Shown here piece by piece: positions 33,664 to 41,006 of a stretch of DNA of 64,000 nt (its first letter is position 1; every line of letters starts with the position of its first letter). Made by a program: the position numbers and the translations under genes. Below the pieces are notes generated by a model. That model was not told the origin of the DNA and did not search any database. It saw only the letters and a list, made by a program, of their open reading frames with translations. This stretch comes from Lachnospiraceae bacterium (GTDB lineage Bacteria; Bacillota; Clostridia; Lachnospirales; Lachnospiraceae), in contig CABIXN010000002.1 in the NCBI GenBank assembly GCA_902362715.1, forward strand, positions 186,001-250,000, read 5' to 3'.

Positions 33664-33737
33664 CGATGCGTGGCTCAGCTTGGTAGAGCGCTGCGTTCGG
33701 GACGCAGAGGTCGCAGGTTCAAATCCTGTCGCATCGA
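33664..33737 (+). tRNA. tRNA-Pro (CGG)
   Basis: A full cloverleaf: acceptor stem CGATGCG/CGCATCG, D arm with TGGCTCAGCTTGGTAGAGC, anticodon stem CTGCG/CGCAG around TTCGGGA (anticodon CGG, reading CCG), and T arm with GGTTCAAATCC. The discriminator base is A, and CCA is not encoded. It stands alone between terminators. Confidence 0.95.
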
Positions 33738-33743
33738 CTCTAT

Positions 33744-33770
33744 AAGCCTTGTAAAGTCAAGGCTTTTTCT
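33744..33770 (+). terminator. terminator of tRNA-Pro
   Basis: AAGCCTTG pairs with CAAGGCTT, then TTTCT. A second stem, CCGGAACC/GGTTCCGG with a T-run, lies about 65 bases further on at 33837-33876. Confidence 0.85.
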
Positions 33771-34032
33771 ATTTCGTGTTGCATGTCATGATGCATGAAA
33801 TACAAAATTGAATTAAAAAATGCTTGGCAGGGGCGCCGGAACCTTTTTCTTTTGATTGGGTTCCGGTCTTTTTTTTCGCTATGGGAAATACCGTGTTGTG
33901 ATAAAGCCGAAAAGTACCGATTCCCATAGAGTAAAAACGCTCCGCTGTGGCAGGATTCTTTGTTATATGGGACGGATAAATTGTCTCATAATAGCAGAAA
34001 CTGTATTTATAAACCATGAAGGGATAAAAAAT

Positions 34033-34509
34033 ATGAACAAAGCGGAAAAATTAGATGACATTTATTCATGCTACAAAGAAATGAGATCTGCCGCATCCCA
34101 GGAAGTGCTTGTGGAACTGCTGCGGGAACTGCAGGAGGTACAGGGATTTATAGATGCTCAGATGATAGAGCGGGCAGCGGCCGTAACTGGTTTTAAGCCG
34201 GTTGTGGCAGAAACTATTGTAAAGCGTTATCCCAGCTTAAAAGCGGCGCCATATAAACACAAAGTTGTTGTATGTACAGGCAGGAACTGTTCTCAGAAGG
34301 GAAATCATATCTTGCTGTCTAAGTTGAAGAAAAGCCTTGGTGTTGATAAAAATGGAATTTCCAAAGATAAGCGCATTTATCTTACAACAGTAAATTGTCT
34401 GCGAAACTGCCTTCAGGCGCCCAATATTATGATAGATGGAATCGTATATTCAGGGCTGGACTGCAGTGAAATATGTGATATGCTGGCTGAAGATAAAAAG
34501 AAAATTTAA
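34033..34509 (+). CDS. NuoE-like 2Fe-2S (thioredoxin-like) protein
   Basis: A 158-residue homolog of the 24-kDa NADH dehydrogenase/HydC subunit. The N-terminal helical bundle carries LLRELQEVQGFIDAQMIERAAAVTGFKP, and the thioredoxin-like part has the cluster cysteines CTGRNC (CxxxxC) and CLRNC (CxxxC). It would hold one 2Fe-2S centre and normally hands electrons to a NuoF subunit. Here it stands alone, 1.1 kb after the redox operon; the NuoF-like protein there lacks the FMN domain. I chose the ATG at 34033 after GAAGGGA; the frame open from 33856 begins inside the terminator region. Confidence 0.85.
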   Translation: MNKAEKLDDIYSCYKEMRSAASQEVLVELLRELQEVQGFIDAQMIERAAAVTGFKPVVAETIVKRYPSLKAAPYKHKVVVCTGRNCSQKGNHILLSKLKKSLGVDKNGISKDKRIYLTTVNCLRNCLQAPNIMIDGIVYSGLDCSEICDMLAEDKKKI

Positions 34510-34568
34510 AGAAGAACAATATAAAGACTGTTAAAATGAAAAAAAGTTTAAAATTATCAGAAAATATA

Positions 34569-34597
34569 TTGACAAAGCATGTTAATGTATGTATAAT
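34569..34597 (+). promoter_or_regulatory. perfect consensus promoter of the candidate ncRNA
   Basis: TTGACA (34569-34574), exactly 17 bases, then TATAAT (34592-34597). It is the only exact match to both sigma-70/sigma-A boxes with ideal spacing that I saw in the window. Transcription should start near 34604. Confidence 0.88.
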
Positions 34598-34603
34598 AAA
34601 ATC

Positions 34604-34944
34604 ATCAAAAAGATAACTAATAGATTTAACAAAGAACTTGAAAAAGACAACCTGATAAATTTATTCGATATCTTTTTACACTTGCTAAAGGAGGAGCAGT
34701 CCATTGAAATAGTTAGCTAATATTCAAAAACTGTAGAGATCAGGAGGATGTTCCAATGGGACGTTAAGTAAAAATCACAAAGTTAGTACAGGGATTTTGG
34801 TTACTTCAGGGAGTGATTATATGAAAGGCAGAGGACCATAGAACTTTAACAAGTAAATAGCAGAAAGGGAGGTTATATAGTGAAACTTCAATTTAACAGT
34901 TAAGAGAGCTATCTGATGACGAGAAAGTCAGGTAGCTCTTTTTT
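34604..34944 (+). ncRNA. candidate structured non-coding RNA, about 340 nt
   Basis: The unit runs from the consensus promoter to a strong terminator and holds no open frame longer than about ten codons. Several pairings can be seen: CTTGCTAAAG (34681-34690) with CTTTAACAAG (34843-34852), nine of ten paired, enclosing a domain of about 150 bases; inside it GATGTTCC/GGGACGTT (34747-34765), and GTAAAAATC with GATTTT-GG-TTAC (34768-34804). Four purine runs of the AGGAGG/GGGAGG type lie in the RNA, and each is followed by a start codon and a stop within a few codons (TTG 34704, ATG 34756, ATG 34821, GTG 34880). I could not assign it to 6S RNA, tmRNA, SRP RNA or RNase P RNA. A raiA-type clostridial RNA is one family to test. 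Confidence 0.68.
34905..34944 (+). terminator. terminator of the candidate ncRNA
   Basis: AGAGCTATCTGA (34905-34916) pairs with TCAGGTAGCTCT (34928-34939), then TTTTT. Confidence 0.93.
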
Positions 34945-34990
34945 GTGTGTATCACAAACGGTATCTTAGCTCTTGATTTTCTGTCCGTGT

Positions 34991-35040
34991 AAAAAAGGAT
35001 ACTGCTGAATCGTCTAAAATAACGATGTTACAGTATCCTT
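34991..35040 (-). terminator. terminator of the MATE gene (minus strand)
   Basis: AAGGATACTG/CAGTATCCTT outer stem and ATCGT/ACGAT inner stem. On the minus strand the stem is followed by TTTTTT. Confidence 0.88.
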
Positions 35041-35082
35041 GAAGGTCGATGGAATTTGTTTTTTAAGAAATAATTTTTATAT

Positions 35083-36489
35083 TTATTTAGATTCCTGTTC
35101 TAGTTGAGCTGCAGTCTGGTTCATATGTCTTAGTTCTTTTGTGATTAGTAAAACTGCAACAATAAAAGCGGCGATATCTGCGATAGGTGCTGAATATAAA
35201 ATGCCCTCAATTCCAAATTTGATTGGAAGAATTAAAATCAGTGGAATTAAAAACAATACCTGTCTGGTGAGCGAGAGAAACAGACCCTTCATTGCTTTAC
35301 CAATTGCTGTAAAGAAATTGGCAGATAGGATCTGGATGCCAAGAACTGGAACCATAAATAAGAAGGTCCTCATAAATTTTACTGCAAATTCCATATATTC
35401 GGGACTTCCACTGCCAAAAATAGAAATAACCGGTTCCGGGAAAAACTGAAAAATAATAAATCCGATACTGCAGATGATGAGTGCACAGCAGATAGCCAGT
35501 TTATAAATTCCTTTTACACGTGGATATTTTTTTGCGCCATAATTAAATCCAATAATTGGCTGGCATCCTTGGGCGATGCCGATAATAATGGATACCAGTA
35601 CGGCGTTAACTTTCATAACAATTCCACAGCAGGCCAGCGGGATATCAGTACCATAAACAGACATGGCACCGTAATAGGTAAGACTGTTGTTAAAAACGAT
35701 CTGGACAAGAGTTAAGGCCAGCTGATTAAAGCTGTTGCTCATACCCAGAGGAATGATCTGTCTGCAGATGGAACCCTTTAGACGAAAATATTTTTTCTTC
35801 AGATGAATGTTTCTGAATTTTGGTATGTATAACAGTGCCATAATACAGGAAGCGGCCTGTCCAATAATGGTAGCCAGTGCAGCGCCTCCGATTCCCATAT
35901 CAAAAACAAAAATAAATATGGGATCTAAAATAGTGTTAATAATAGCCCCTAATAACATAGTAACCATGGAATACTTAGGACTGCCGTCAGCTCTGGCAAG
36001 GTTACTTAGACCGTTGGTGATAATCAGAAGCGGCATACCAAAAGCAGTGATACGGGTGTAAGTAACCGCATATGGGAGAACATCTGGTGTGGAACCAAAG
36101 ATATTCAGCATTGGCACAATAAAAATCTGTATGATAACAAGGTAAACAACGCCGCACAGAATCATCAGCGTAATGGCATTTCCAGTTGAATGTTCTGCCT
36201 TTTCTTTATTTCCCGCTCCAAGCTCCAGGGAAAAACGTGCGGCCCCTCCAATTCCGATGAGCAGCGCAATGGCGAGGCAGATTGTAGTCAGCGGGTAAGC
36301 CACATTGGTAGCTGCATTGCCAAGATATCCAACGCCCTGGCCGATAAAAATCTGATCTACAATATTGTATAAGGATGTGACCAGCATGGCGATTACACTT
36401 GGAATGGCAAAGTTTCTTAAAAGTTTTGGAAGTTTTTCATATCCCAGGGGATTTTGAGTGCTGTCCGAGACAGCTGCTGTATTTGTCAT
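35083..36489 (-). CDS. MATE family multidrug efflux transporter
   Basis: A 468-residue membrane protein with about 12 helices in two similar halves. The start LPKLLRNFAIPSVIAMLVTSLYNIVDQIFIGQGVG is the typical MATE opening, and PLLIITNGLSNLARADGSPKYSM marks the first half's conserved loop. It exports organic cations or drugs using a Na+ or H+ gradient. The ATG follows AGAGAGG. It is divergent from a LysR gene 230 bases away, which may or may not control it. Confidence 0.92.
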   Translation of the reverse strand: MTNTAAVSDSTQNPLGYEKLPKLLRNFAIPSVIAMLVTSLYNIVDQIFIGQGVGYLGNAATNVAYPLTTICLAIALLIGIGGAARFSLELGAGNKEKAEHSTGNAITLMILCGVVYLVIIQIFIVPMLNIFGSTPDVLPYAVTYTRITAFGMPLLIITNGLSNLARADGSPKYSMVTMLLGAIINTILDPIFIFVFDMGIGGAALATIIGQAASCIMALLYIPKFRNIHLKKKYFRLKGSICRQIIPLGMSNSFNQLALTLVQIVFNNSLTYYGAMSVYGTDIPLACCGIVMKVNAVLVSIIIGIAQGCQPIIGFNYGAKKYPRVKGIYKLAICCALIICSIGFIIFQFFPEPVISIFGSGSPEYMEFAVKFMRTFLFMVPVLGIQILSANFFTAIGKAMKGLFLSLTRQVLFLIPLILILPIKFGIEGILYSAPIADIAAFIVAVLLITKELRHMNQTAAQLEQESK

Positions 36490-36722
36490 AATGCACCTCT
36501 CTTAATGTAATATTTATTCCGGGTAGTAAGTAATGCAGCGGGCAAAAGGAACGGTTATGTATATCCCGCATTTTTTTATAATACAAACGTATTTTCTATT
36601 ATAAAGAAAAGAGTTTGCCTTCGCAAGCGGATTGCCAGAAATAATTGTTCTGCCTTTGTTCTGCTCTTCTTAGAATATGTTACAATACTGTTGGACATAA
36701 AAAATGAATGGGGGATTCTTTT

Positions 36723-37643
36723 ATGACAATTTTGCAGATAAAATGGTTTCTGACGGCTGCAGAGAGCCTTAACTTTTCAAAAGCGGCAGATCAGCTGGAA
36801 ATTTCGCAGCCTACATTAAGCCGGCAGATCGCAAATATTGAGAACGAGCTGAATTTGCTGCTGTTTCTCCGGGATGGCAGGAAGATGAAATTGACACCTG
36901 CAGGCAGAGCGTTAGCAGACACCTGGAAGGTTATTTATGAAAATTACTATACGGCAGTGGAACAGGCGCAGAATATTCAGAAAGGCATCAGCGGTTCATT
37001 AAAGATAGGTGTTCTTCACGGAACGTATGTAGCAGATTTTATGCCAGCTATTATTGAGTTTTTTCGAGCACACCACCCTGATGTGGAGATTGCGTTATCA
37101 TATGATTCCTTCCGGGCACTTCAGAATAAAATATACAGCGGTAAACTGGATATTGCATTTACGGTTTTATTTAATATACGAAAGAAGGAATATCTGCTTT
37201 ATAAATATGTAGAACATTCTATGGATTATATTTTAATGCATAAAGATCATCCTCTGGCTGTCAGAGAAGAATTAAGTCTTTCTGACTGCAGAGATGAAAC
37301 ATTTGTGATGATTTCAACGGATGACTGCCCGGAATCTTCTTCGTACATTATTAATGCATGTCATAAAGAAAATTTTTATCCAAGGATAGTCTATGCGCCT
37401 ACATTGTATGATTTGATGTTGAATGTGGAAGCGGGAAAGGGGATTACGATACTGGACACCCGGAATATGCTGAGATTAAATCCGTTTATAAAATCGTTTC
37501 CGTTAAAGCAGGATATATGGGACCCTGGGCTGGTGGCTGTATGGAATCAGTCCAATTATAATCCTGCGATTCCGGTATTTATGGCTCAGCTTGACAAGTG
37601 CTCGAAAGGGATGAATGAGGTTTTCTATACGAAATCCGTATAG
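36723..37643 (+). CDS. LysR family transcriptional regulator
   Basis: A 306-residue regulator. The N-terminal winged helix reads FLTAAESLNFSKAADQLEISQPTLSRQIANIENELNLLLF, and the C-terminal part is the periplasmic-binding-like effector domain (SGSLKIGVLHGTY onward). The ATG at 36723 follows GGGGGAT; an earlier in-frame GTG or ATG would overlap that site. The UroD-like gene lies 80 bases downstream on the same strand and is its most likely partner or target. Confidence 0.92.
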   Translation: MTILQIKWFLTAAESLNFSKAADQLEISQPTLSRQIANIENELNLLLFLRDGRKMKLTPAGRALADTWKVIYENYYTAVEQAQNIQKGISGSLKIGVLHGTYVADFMPAIIEFFRAHHPDVEIALSYDSFRALQNKIYSGKLDIAFTVLFNIRKKEYLLYKYVEHSMDYILMHKDHPLAVREELSLSDCRDETFVMISTDDCPESSSYIINACHKENFYPRIVYAPTLYDLMLNVEAGKGITILDTRNMLRLNPFIKSFPLKQDIWDPGLVAVWNQSNYNPAIPVFMAQLDKCSKGMNEVFYTKSV

Positions 37644-37723
37644 AAGTATGGCAGAATGCCTATAGTTTCCCTGAACTGATTATGACATACTGAAATCAGA
37701 AAAAAAGGGAGGTTTTTGAAAAC

Positions 37724-38971
37724 ATGGAACATATTCATCCAAAATTTGCAGAACGATCTCAGCTTCTTGATGACACCATTGCATGTCGAAGAACGGACCG
37801 GGTAATGGCAGCTCCGTTTTATACCTATCTGCCGATTCTGCTCTACAAAGAAACCAGTATTAAAGATACGATAGCGGACTGGAGGAATGCGATACCATCG
37901 TATTACCGGTATCATGAAGAGTTTCAGCCGGATCTGGCATATGGTCCGGAAGCTATTTTTCCGGGTAAGCCTCTAGAGGCTCTTGACTGTAAATTCGTAC
38001 GCTGGCCCGGAAAACATTTTCCTGATGATAATCTTGGATTTCAGGTTCCTGATCAGGAATATATGGCGCAGGAGGAATATTTGGAATATGCGGAGGACCC
38101 AACCGGATTTCTAATGAAAAAGATACTGCCCCGCCAATTTGGGAAACTGAAGGGATTTGGGCTTTTGGATTTTTCGATGGCAATTTGGCATGGGATGCTT
38201 TATTCCACGCTGCCGGCTGTGGATGCGTCTGTAAAAGAGGCATTTGATGCGGTAATTGCCTGCGGAAAAGTAATGAATGAACAAGCTGCGGCAGATGGTC
38301 TGTTTTATCAGACTATGATGGAGAAGGGATTTCCGTCGGGGGCGGATCTGGTAACATCTGCGCCGTTTGATATATTTAATGATACTCTCAGAGGATTTTT
38401 GAATGTATCTATGGATATGTATGAATGTCCTGACGAGCTTTTAGCGGCGGTCCGTGCAGCTGAAAAAGTTCAGGTCAGATATCTGAGAAATACGATAAAT
38501 GCAAGGCCGATTCGAATTATTGGATTTATGCTGCATAACGGATATGATATGTTTATGAGCCGGGAGCAGTTTGAGACGTTTTACTGGCCGGGGTTAAAGG
38601 CATGTATAGATGTCTGCGTTGAAAATAATGTAATTCCGTGGATTTATGTGGAAGACAGTTATATGTCCAAATTGGACATTATTGAAAGGGATGTACCGGA
38701 GCACAAGGTTATGTTTACTTTTACCGGAACCAATGATATGAAGGCTGTTAAGGAGCGGTTTGGCGGAAAATACTGTTTGAAAGGCGGTTTGCTGGGCAGT
38801 GTCTTGGAGTACGGAACCCAGGAGGATGTAAAGAAAATGGTGAGAGAGGCTATTGATATTTATGCTCCCGGAGGAGGATTTATTCTGGATACAGATGTGA
38901 CGTTGGATAATGCCAAGCCGGAAAACTTAAGAGTATTGTTTGATACGGCGAGAGATTACATGAAATACTGA
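37724..38971 (+). CDS. uroporphyrinogen-decarboxylase-like protein
   Basis: A 415-residue member of the UroD superfamily, the fold shared by heme-pathway decarboxylases and corrinoid-dependent methyltransferases (MtaA/MtbA type). The TIM-barrel ending is visible: NNVIPWIYVEDSY, then YCLKGGLLGSVLEYGTQEDVKKMVREAIDIYAPGGGFILDTDV. The N-terminal substrate arginines of true HemE are not evident, and no other heme gene is near, so a methyl-transfer or demethylation role is more likely. No corrinoid-binding partner is encoded beside it. GGGAGG precedes the ATG. Confidence 0.75.
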   Translation: MEHIHPKFAERSQLLDDTIACRRTDRVMAAPFYTYLPILLYKETSIKDTIADWRNAIPSYYRYHEEFQPDLAYGPEAIFPGKPLEALDCKFVRWPGKHFPDDNLGFQVPDQEYMAQEEYLEYAEDPTGFLMKKILPRQFGKLKGFGLLDFSMAIWHGMLYSTLPAVDASVKEAFDAVIACGKVMNEQAAADGLFYQTMMEKGFPSGADLVTSAPFDIFNDTLRGFLNVSMDMYECPDELLAAVRAAEKVQVRYLRNTINARPIRIIGFMLHNGYDMFMSREQFETFYWPGLKACIDVCVENNVIPWIYVEDSYMSKLDIIERDVPEHKVMFTFTGTNDMKAVKERFGGKYCLKGGLLGSVLEYGTQEDVKKMVREAIDIYAPGGGFILDTDVTLDNAKPENLRVLFDTARDYMKY

Positions 38972-39051
38972 TTTTAGAAGAAAAGAAGATTTTCCCATAT
39001 GTTCTGCCGGGACTGTTCCTGTGGAGTAAAGAGGAGGAGCAGCCTAAATGT

Positions 39052-39098
39052 AAAAGGGTACAAACACTTGTCATGCGGATGCGTGTTTGTACCCTTTT
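39052..39098. terminator. bidirectional terminator
   Basis: AAAAGGGTACAAACAC (39052-39067) pairs perfectly with GTGTTTGTACCCTTTT (39083-39098), a 16-bp stem serving the UroD-like gene and the convergent LpdD-like gene. Confidence 0.92.
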
Positions 39099-39120
39099 GC
39101 TGTTCCTGGATAAATTTTGA

Positions 39121-39492
39121 TTATCTCAGATACTTTTCAAGAAAAAGTTCTGCTGCTTTTACTGTATTGTCAATCAGAACTTTCAGATCGCTGCCTGTGG
39201 CATTATCAATATGAACGCCTGCTGTTGCAGAGACCAGCTCTCCGGTTTGCCGGCAGATCATATCCGCAGCTTTTTCTGCCAGAAAGCGGTCTTTATGGCC
39301 GGGACCTGTCAGCAGGCTGACGTCACAGGTTTTTTCTCCGGTTGCTGCATTAAGGGATGGAACGGCAAGTGCTACAGCTCCAACATGGGGGCTGTCTCCG
39401 CCGGTAATCCGCAGCGTGATACCCTTCTGCTCCGTTACAAGGGCGTCGATGACAATCATATATTTATCTTTTCCGTATGTTGTGGTAATCAT
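39121..39492 (-). CDS. LpdD-like (prenylated-flavin chaperone-type) domain protein
   Basis: A 123-residue protein (129 if a TTG at 39510 is used). ITGGDSPHVGAVALAVPSL, LLTGPGHKDRFLAEKAADMICRQTG and ATAGVHIDNATGSDLKVLIDNT match the small LpdD-type domain that accompanies UbiD-like decarboxylases. No decarboxylase or UbiX gene is next to it. It follows the molbindin gene by eight bases or overlaps it, with no good ribosome site, so its translation is probably coupled. A link to molybdate use is suggested only by this pairing. Confidence 0.68.
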   Translation of the reverse strand: MITTTYGKDKYMIVIDALVTEQKGITLRITGGDSPHVGAVALAVPSLNAATGEKTCDVSLLTGPGHKDRFLAEKAADMICRQTGELVSATAGVHIDNATGSDLKVLIDNTVKAAELFLEKYLR

Positions 39493-39499
39493 AAAAGAA

Positions 39500-39913
39500 T
39501 TATGCGCCAACCATAACAGAAGTAGCTTTTATAACAGCTTTTGCTTCTTTACCTGCTGCAAGGCCAAGCTCTTTCACTGCGGACATAGAAATTGTGGAAG
39601 AAATGATAACGTCATCAGCAATCTGTAATTTTACAATTGCATTTACAGCTCCTTCTTCAATCTCAACAATTTTACCTGGCAGCTGATTGCGGGCGCTAAG
39701 TTTTAAGTCTCCCAGTCCAATCATAACAGAAGTAGCTTTAATAATTGCTGTAGCTTCTTTTCCTTCTGTCAGTTTTAGGTCGTTTACTGCATCCAGTGAA
39801 ATGGTGGATGAGATGGTTAAGCCATTTGCCACGGAAAGTTTAACGATGGCATTTACAGCACCTTTGTCGATAGATGTAATTGTTCCTTTAAGCTGGTTTC
39901 TTGCACTAATCAT
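39500..39913 (-). CDS. mop: molbindin (double Mop/TOBE domain)
   Basis: A 137-residue protein made of two near-identical halves of about 68 residues. Each carries SARNQL-x-G-x-I and GAVNAIVKL, then ISSTIS, and ends in KATSVMIG or KATSVMVG. This is the di-Mop layout of molbindins, which bind and buffer molybdate or tungstate in the cytoplasm. AGGAGGTA precedes the ATG. It is the first gene of a pair with the LpdD-like protein. No modABC transporter is in the window. Confidence 0.93.
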   Translation of the reverse strand: MISARNQLKGTITSIDKGAVNAIVKLSVANGLTISSTISLDAVNDLKLTEGKEATAIIKATSVMIGLGDLKLSARNQLPGKIVEIEEGAVNAIVKLQIADDVIISSTISMSAVKELGLAAGKEAKAVIKATSVMVGA

Positions 39914-40062
39914 GTGATGATACCTCCTGAGTATTGTAGTTTGTACAAGTAAAGTTAACTTGTCTCTTTTTATAGTATACCATTAATTTTCAAATAGTTA
40001 CCATAAAATTGAAGATATCAATCTGATTTTTAAATAATACCCTTGCTGGTAAGGCGGTTTTA

Positions 40063-40091
40063 TTGACAATTTGTTTTTATTCACCTAGGAT
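40063..40091 (+). promoter_or_regulatory. promoter of the 134-residue unknown gene
   Basis: TTGACA (40063-40068), 17 bases, then TAGGAT (40086-40091), 35 bases before the start codon. Confidence 0.6.
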
Positions 40092-40125
40092 AGAGTACAA
40101 AAGCAGCAGGCAGAAAGGGAAATTC

Positions 40126-40530
40126 ATGAGAAATAAATCAAAGCGTAAAAAAATAGGACAAAGGAAAAGTGTGCAAAAGCAGATACCACGTCAGTGGTTT
40201 TATATGTCAGAACATGTAGTTTCTGCCAGAAATATATATAAGATTTATGAAGATAGGGATGAGATCGACGCAGAACTGTGGGAAGCGGCCGGTGTTGTTG
40301 AATTAACGCTTCCGGATGGGACGTTTATAGATTTTGAAGATAACGGGACGGAGCTTAAAGATGTGTATAGCTGCAGATTCTTAAAGGAGCATCAGATTGT
40401 GTCTCTGTTTTATGTTACGGTGGGATCTGACAATTTTGATGCTGTGAAAAAGGAAATGCAGAGAGTTACTCAGCTGGCAGGAGGTTTTTTCTGTGGAGAT
40501 ACAGAAGATTTTCAGCCTGTAGTCAAATAA
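40126..40530 (+). CDS. conserved-looking protein of unknown function
   Basis: A 134-residue soluble protein that I do not recognise. The first 22 residues are very basic (RNKSKRKKIGQRKSVQKQ); the rest is mixed alpha/beta and acidic (EDRDEIDAELWEAAGVVELTLPDGTFIDFED). There are no cysteine motifs or membrane segments. GAAAGGGA precedes the ATG, and a good promoter lies upstream. It is followed 29 bases later by another small unknown gene, so the two may work together. Confidence 0.65.
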   Translation: MRNKSKRKKIGQRKSVQKQIPRQWFYMSEHVVSARNIYKIYEDRDEIDAELWEAAGVVELTLPDGTFIDFEDNGTELKDVYSCRFLKEHQIVSLFYVTVGSDNFDAVKKEMQRVTQLAGGFFCGDTEDFQPVVK

Positions 40531-40559
40531 TCGCGGGAATATAAAGGGGATAATAATAT

Positions 40560-40880
40560 ATGGTACAGTCAATTGCGCGTTACGCGGTAATCAGAAAAAC
40601 AAGAAAGGATGTCAACATACTCACTGGGAACTATGAGGCGGCCTATGCTATTGGAATTTTATCTAATATTTTGCAGACCTTACCGGATATGGAGCTGAAA
40701 TCTGTAACAAAGCTAAGACAGCAGCTGCTGGAGAAGCTAGAAGGGTATCAGCCGGGGAATCAGCAGGAGGATGTTTTAATCCAGATGCTTCGGGAATATA
40801 AGCCGTCAGATCAATGGGATGAAGATGTAGAAGCAATGCTGAAATGGGGACTGGAAGAAAATCGGATCTGGGAATTATAA
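40560..40880 (+). CDS. small helical protein of unknown function
   Basis: A 106-residue, mostly helical acidic protein (ILSNILQTLPDMELKSVTKLRQQLLEKLEGYQPG). I do not recognise the family. It has an AAAGGGG ribosome site and follows the 134-residue gene closely. A CIRCE-like repeat begins just after its stop, so it lies outside the heat-shock unit. Confidence 0.6.
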   Translation: MVQSIARYAVIRKTRKDVNILTGNYEAAYAIGILSNILQTLPDMELKSVTKLRQQLLEKLEGYQPGNQQEDVLIQMLREYKPSDQWDEDVEAMLKWGLEENRIWEL

Positions 40881-40882
40881 AA

Positions 40883-40927
40883 AATCAGCACTCACCTCTT
40901 GACAGTGCTGATTAAAAGTTATATAAC
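40883..40927 (+). promoter_or_regulatory. CIRCE-like element and promoter of hsp20
   Basis: TCAGCACTC (40885-40893), nine bases, then CAGTGCTGA (40903-40911) fits the CIRCE design TTAGCACTC-N9-GAGTGCTAA with three changes, and it is symmetric over ten bases per arm. TTGACA (40899-40904), 17 bases and TATAAC (40922-40927) form the promoter, with the -35 box inside the repeat. This implies HrcA repression. Confidence 0.75.
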
Positions 40928-41006
40928 ATATATAACAAAAGAAAAATGATTAAAAGATAAATCCATGGATAGTATAGTTAATATCAAGAAGAAAGAAGGT
41001 ATCTAT

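Larger units (their letters stand above)
34510..35082. other. intergenic region carrying the candidate ncRNA
   Basis: This 573-base gap has no gene-sized open frame. It contains the promoter at 34569-34597, the candidate RNA and its terminator (to 34944), and then the minus-strand terminator of the MATE gene at 34991-35040. Confidence 0.8.

Noticed and set aside
33856-34032. Longer N-terminus for the NuoE-like protein
   Set aside because: The added residues arise from a terminator-like region and have no family similarity; the ATG at 34033 has a ribosome site.
34756-34903. Mini-frames in the candidate RNA as real peptide genes
   Set aside because: They encode only 2 to 7 residues; reported as an observation on the RNA, not as coding genes.
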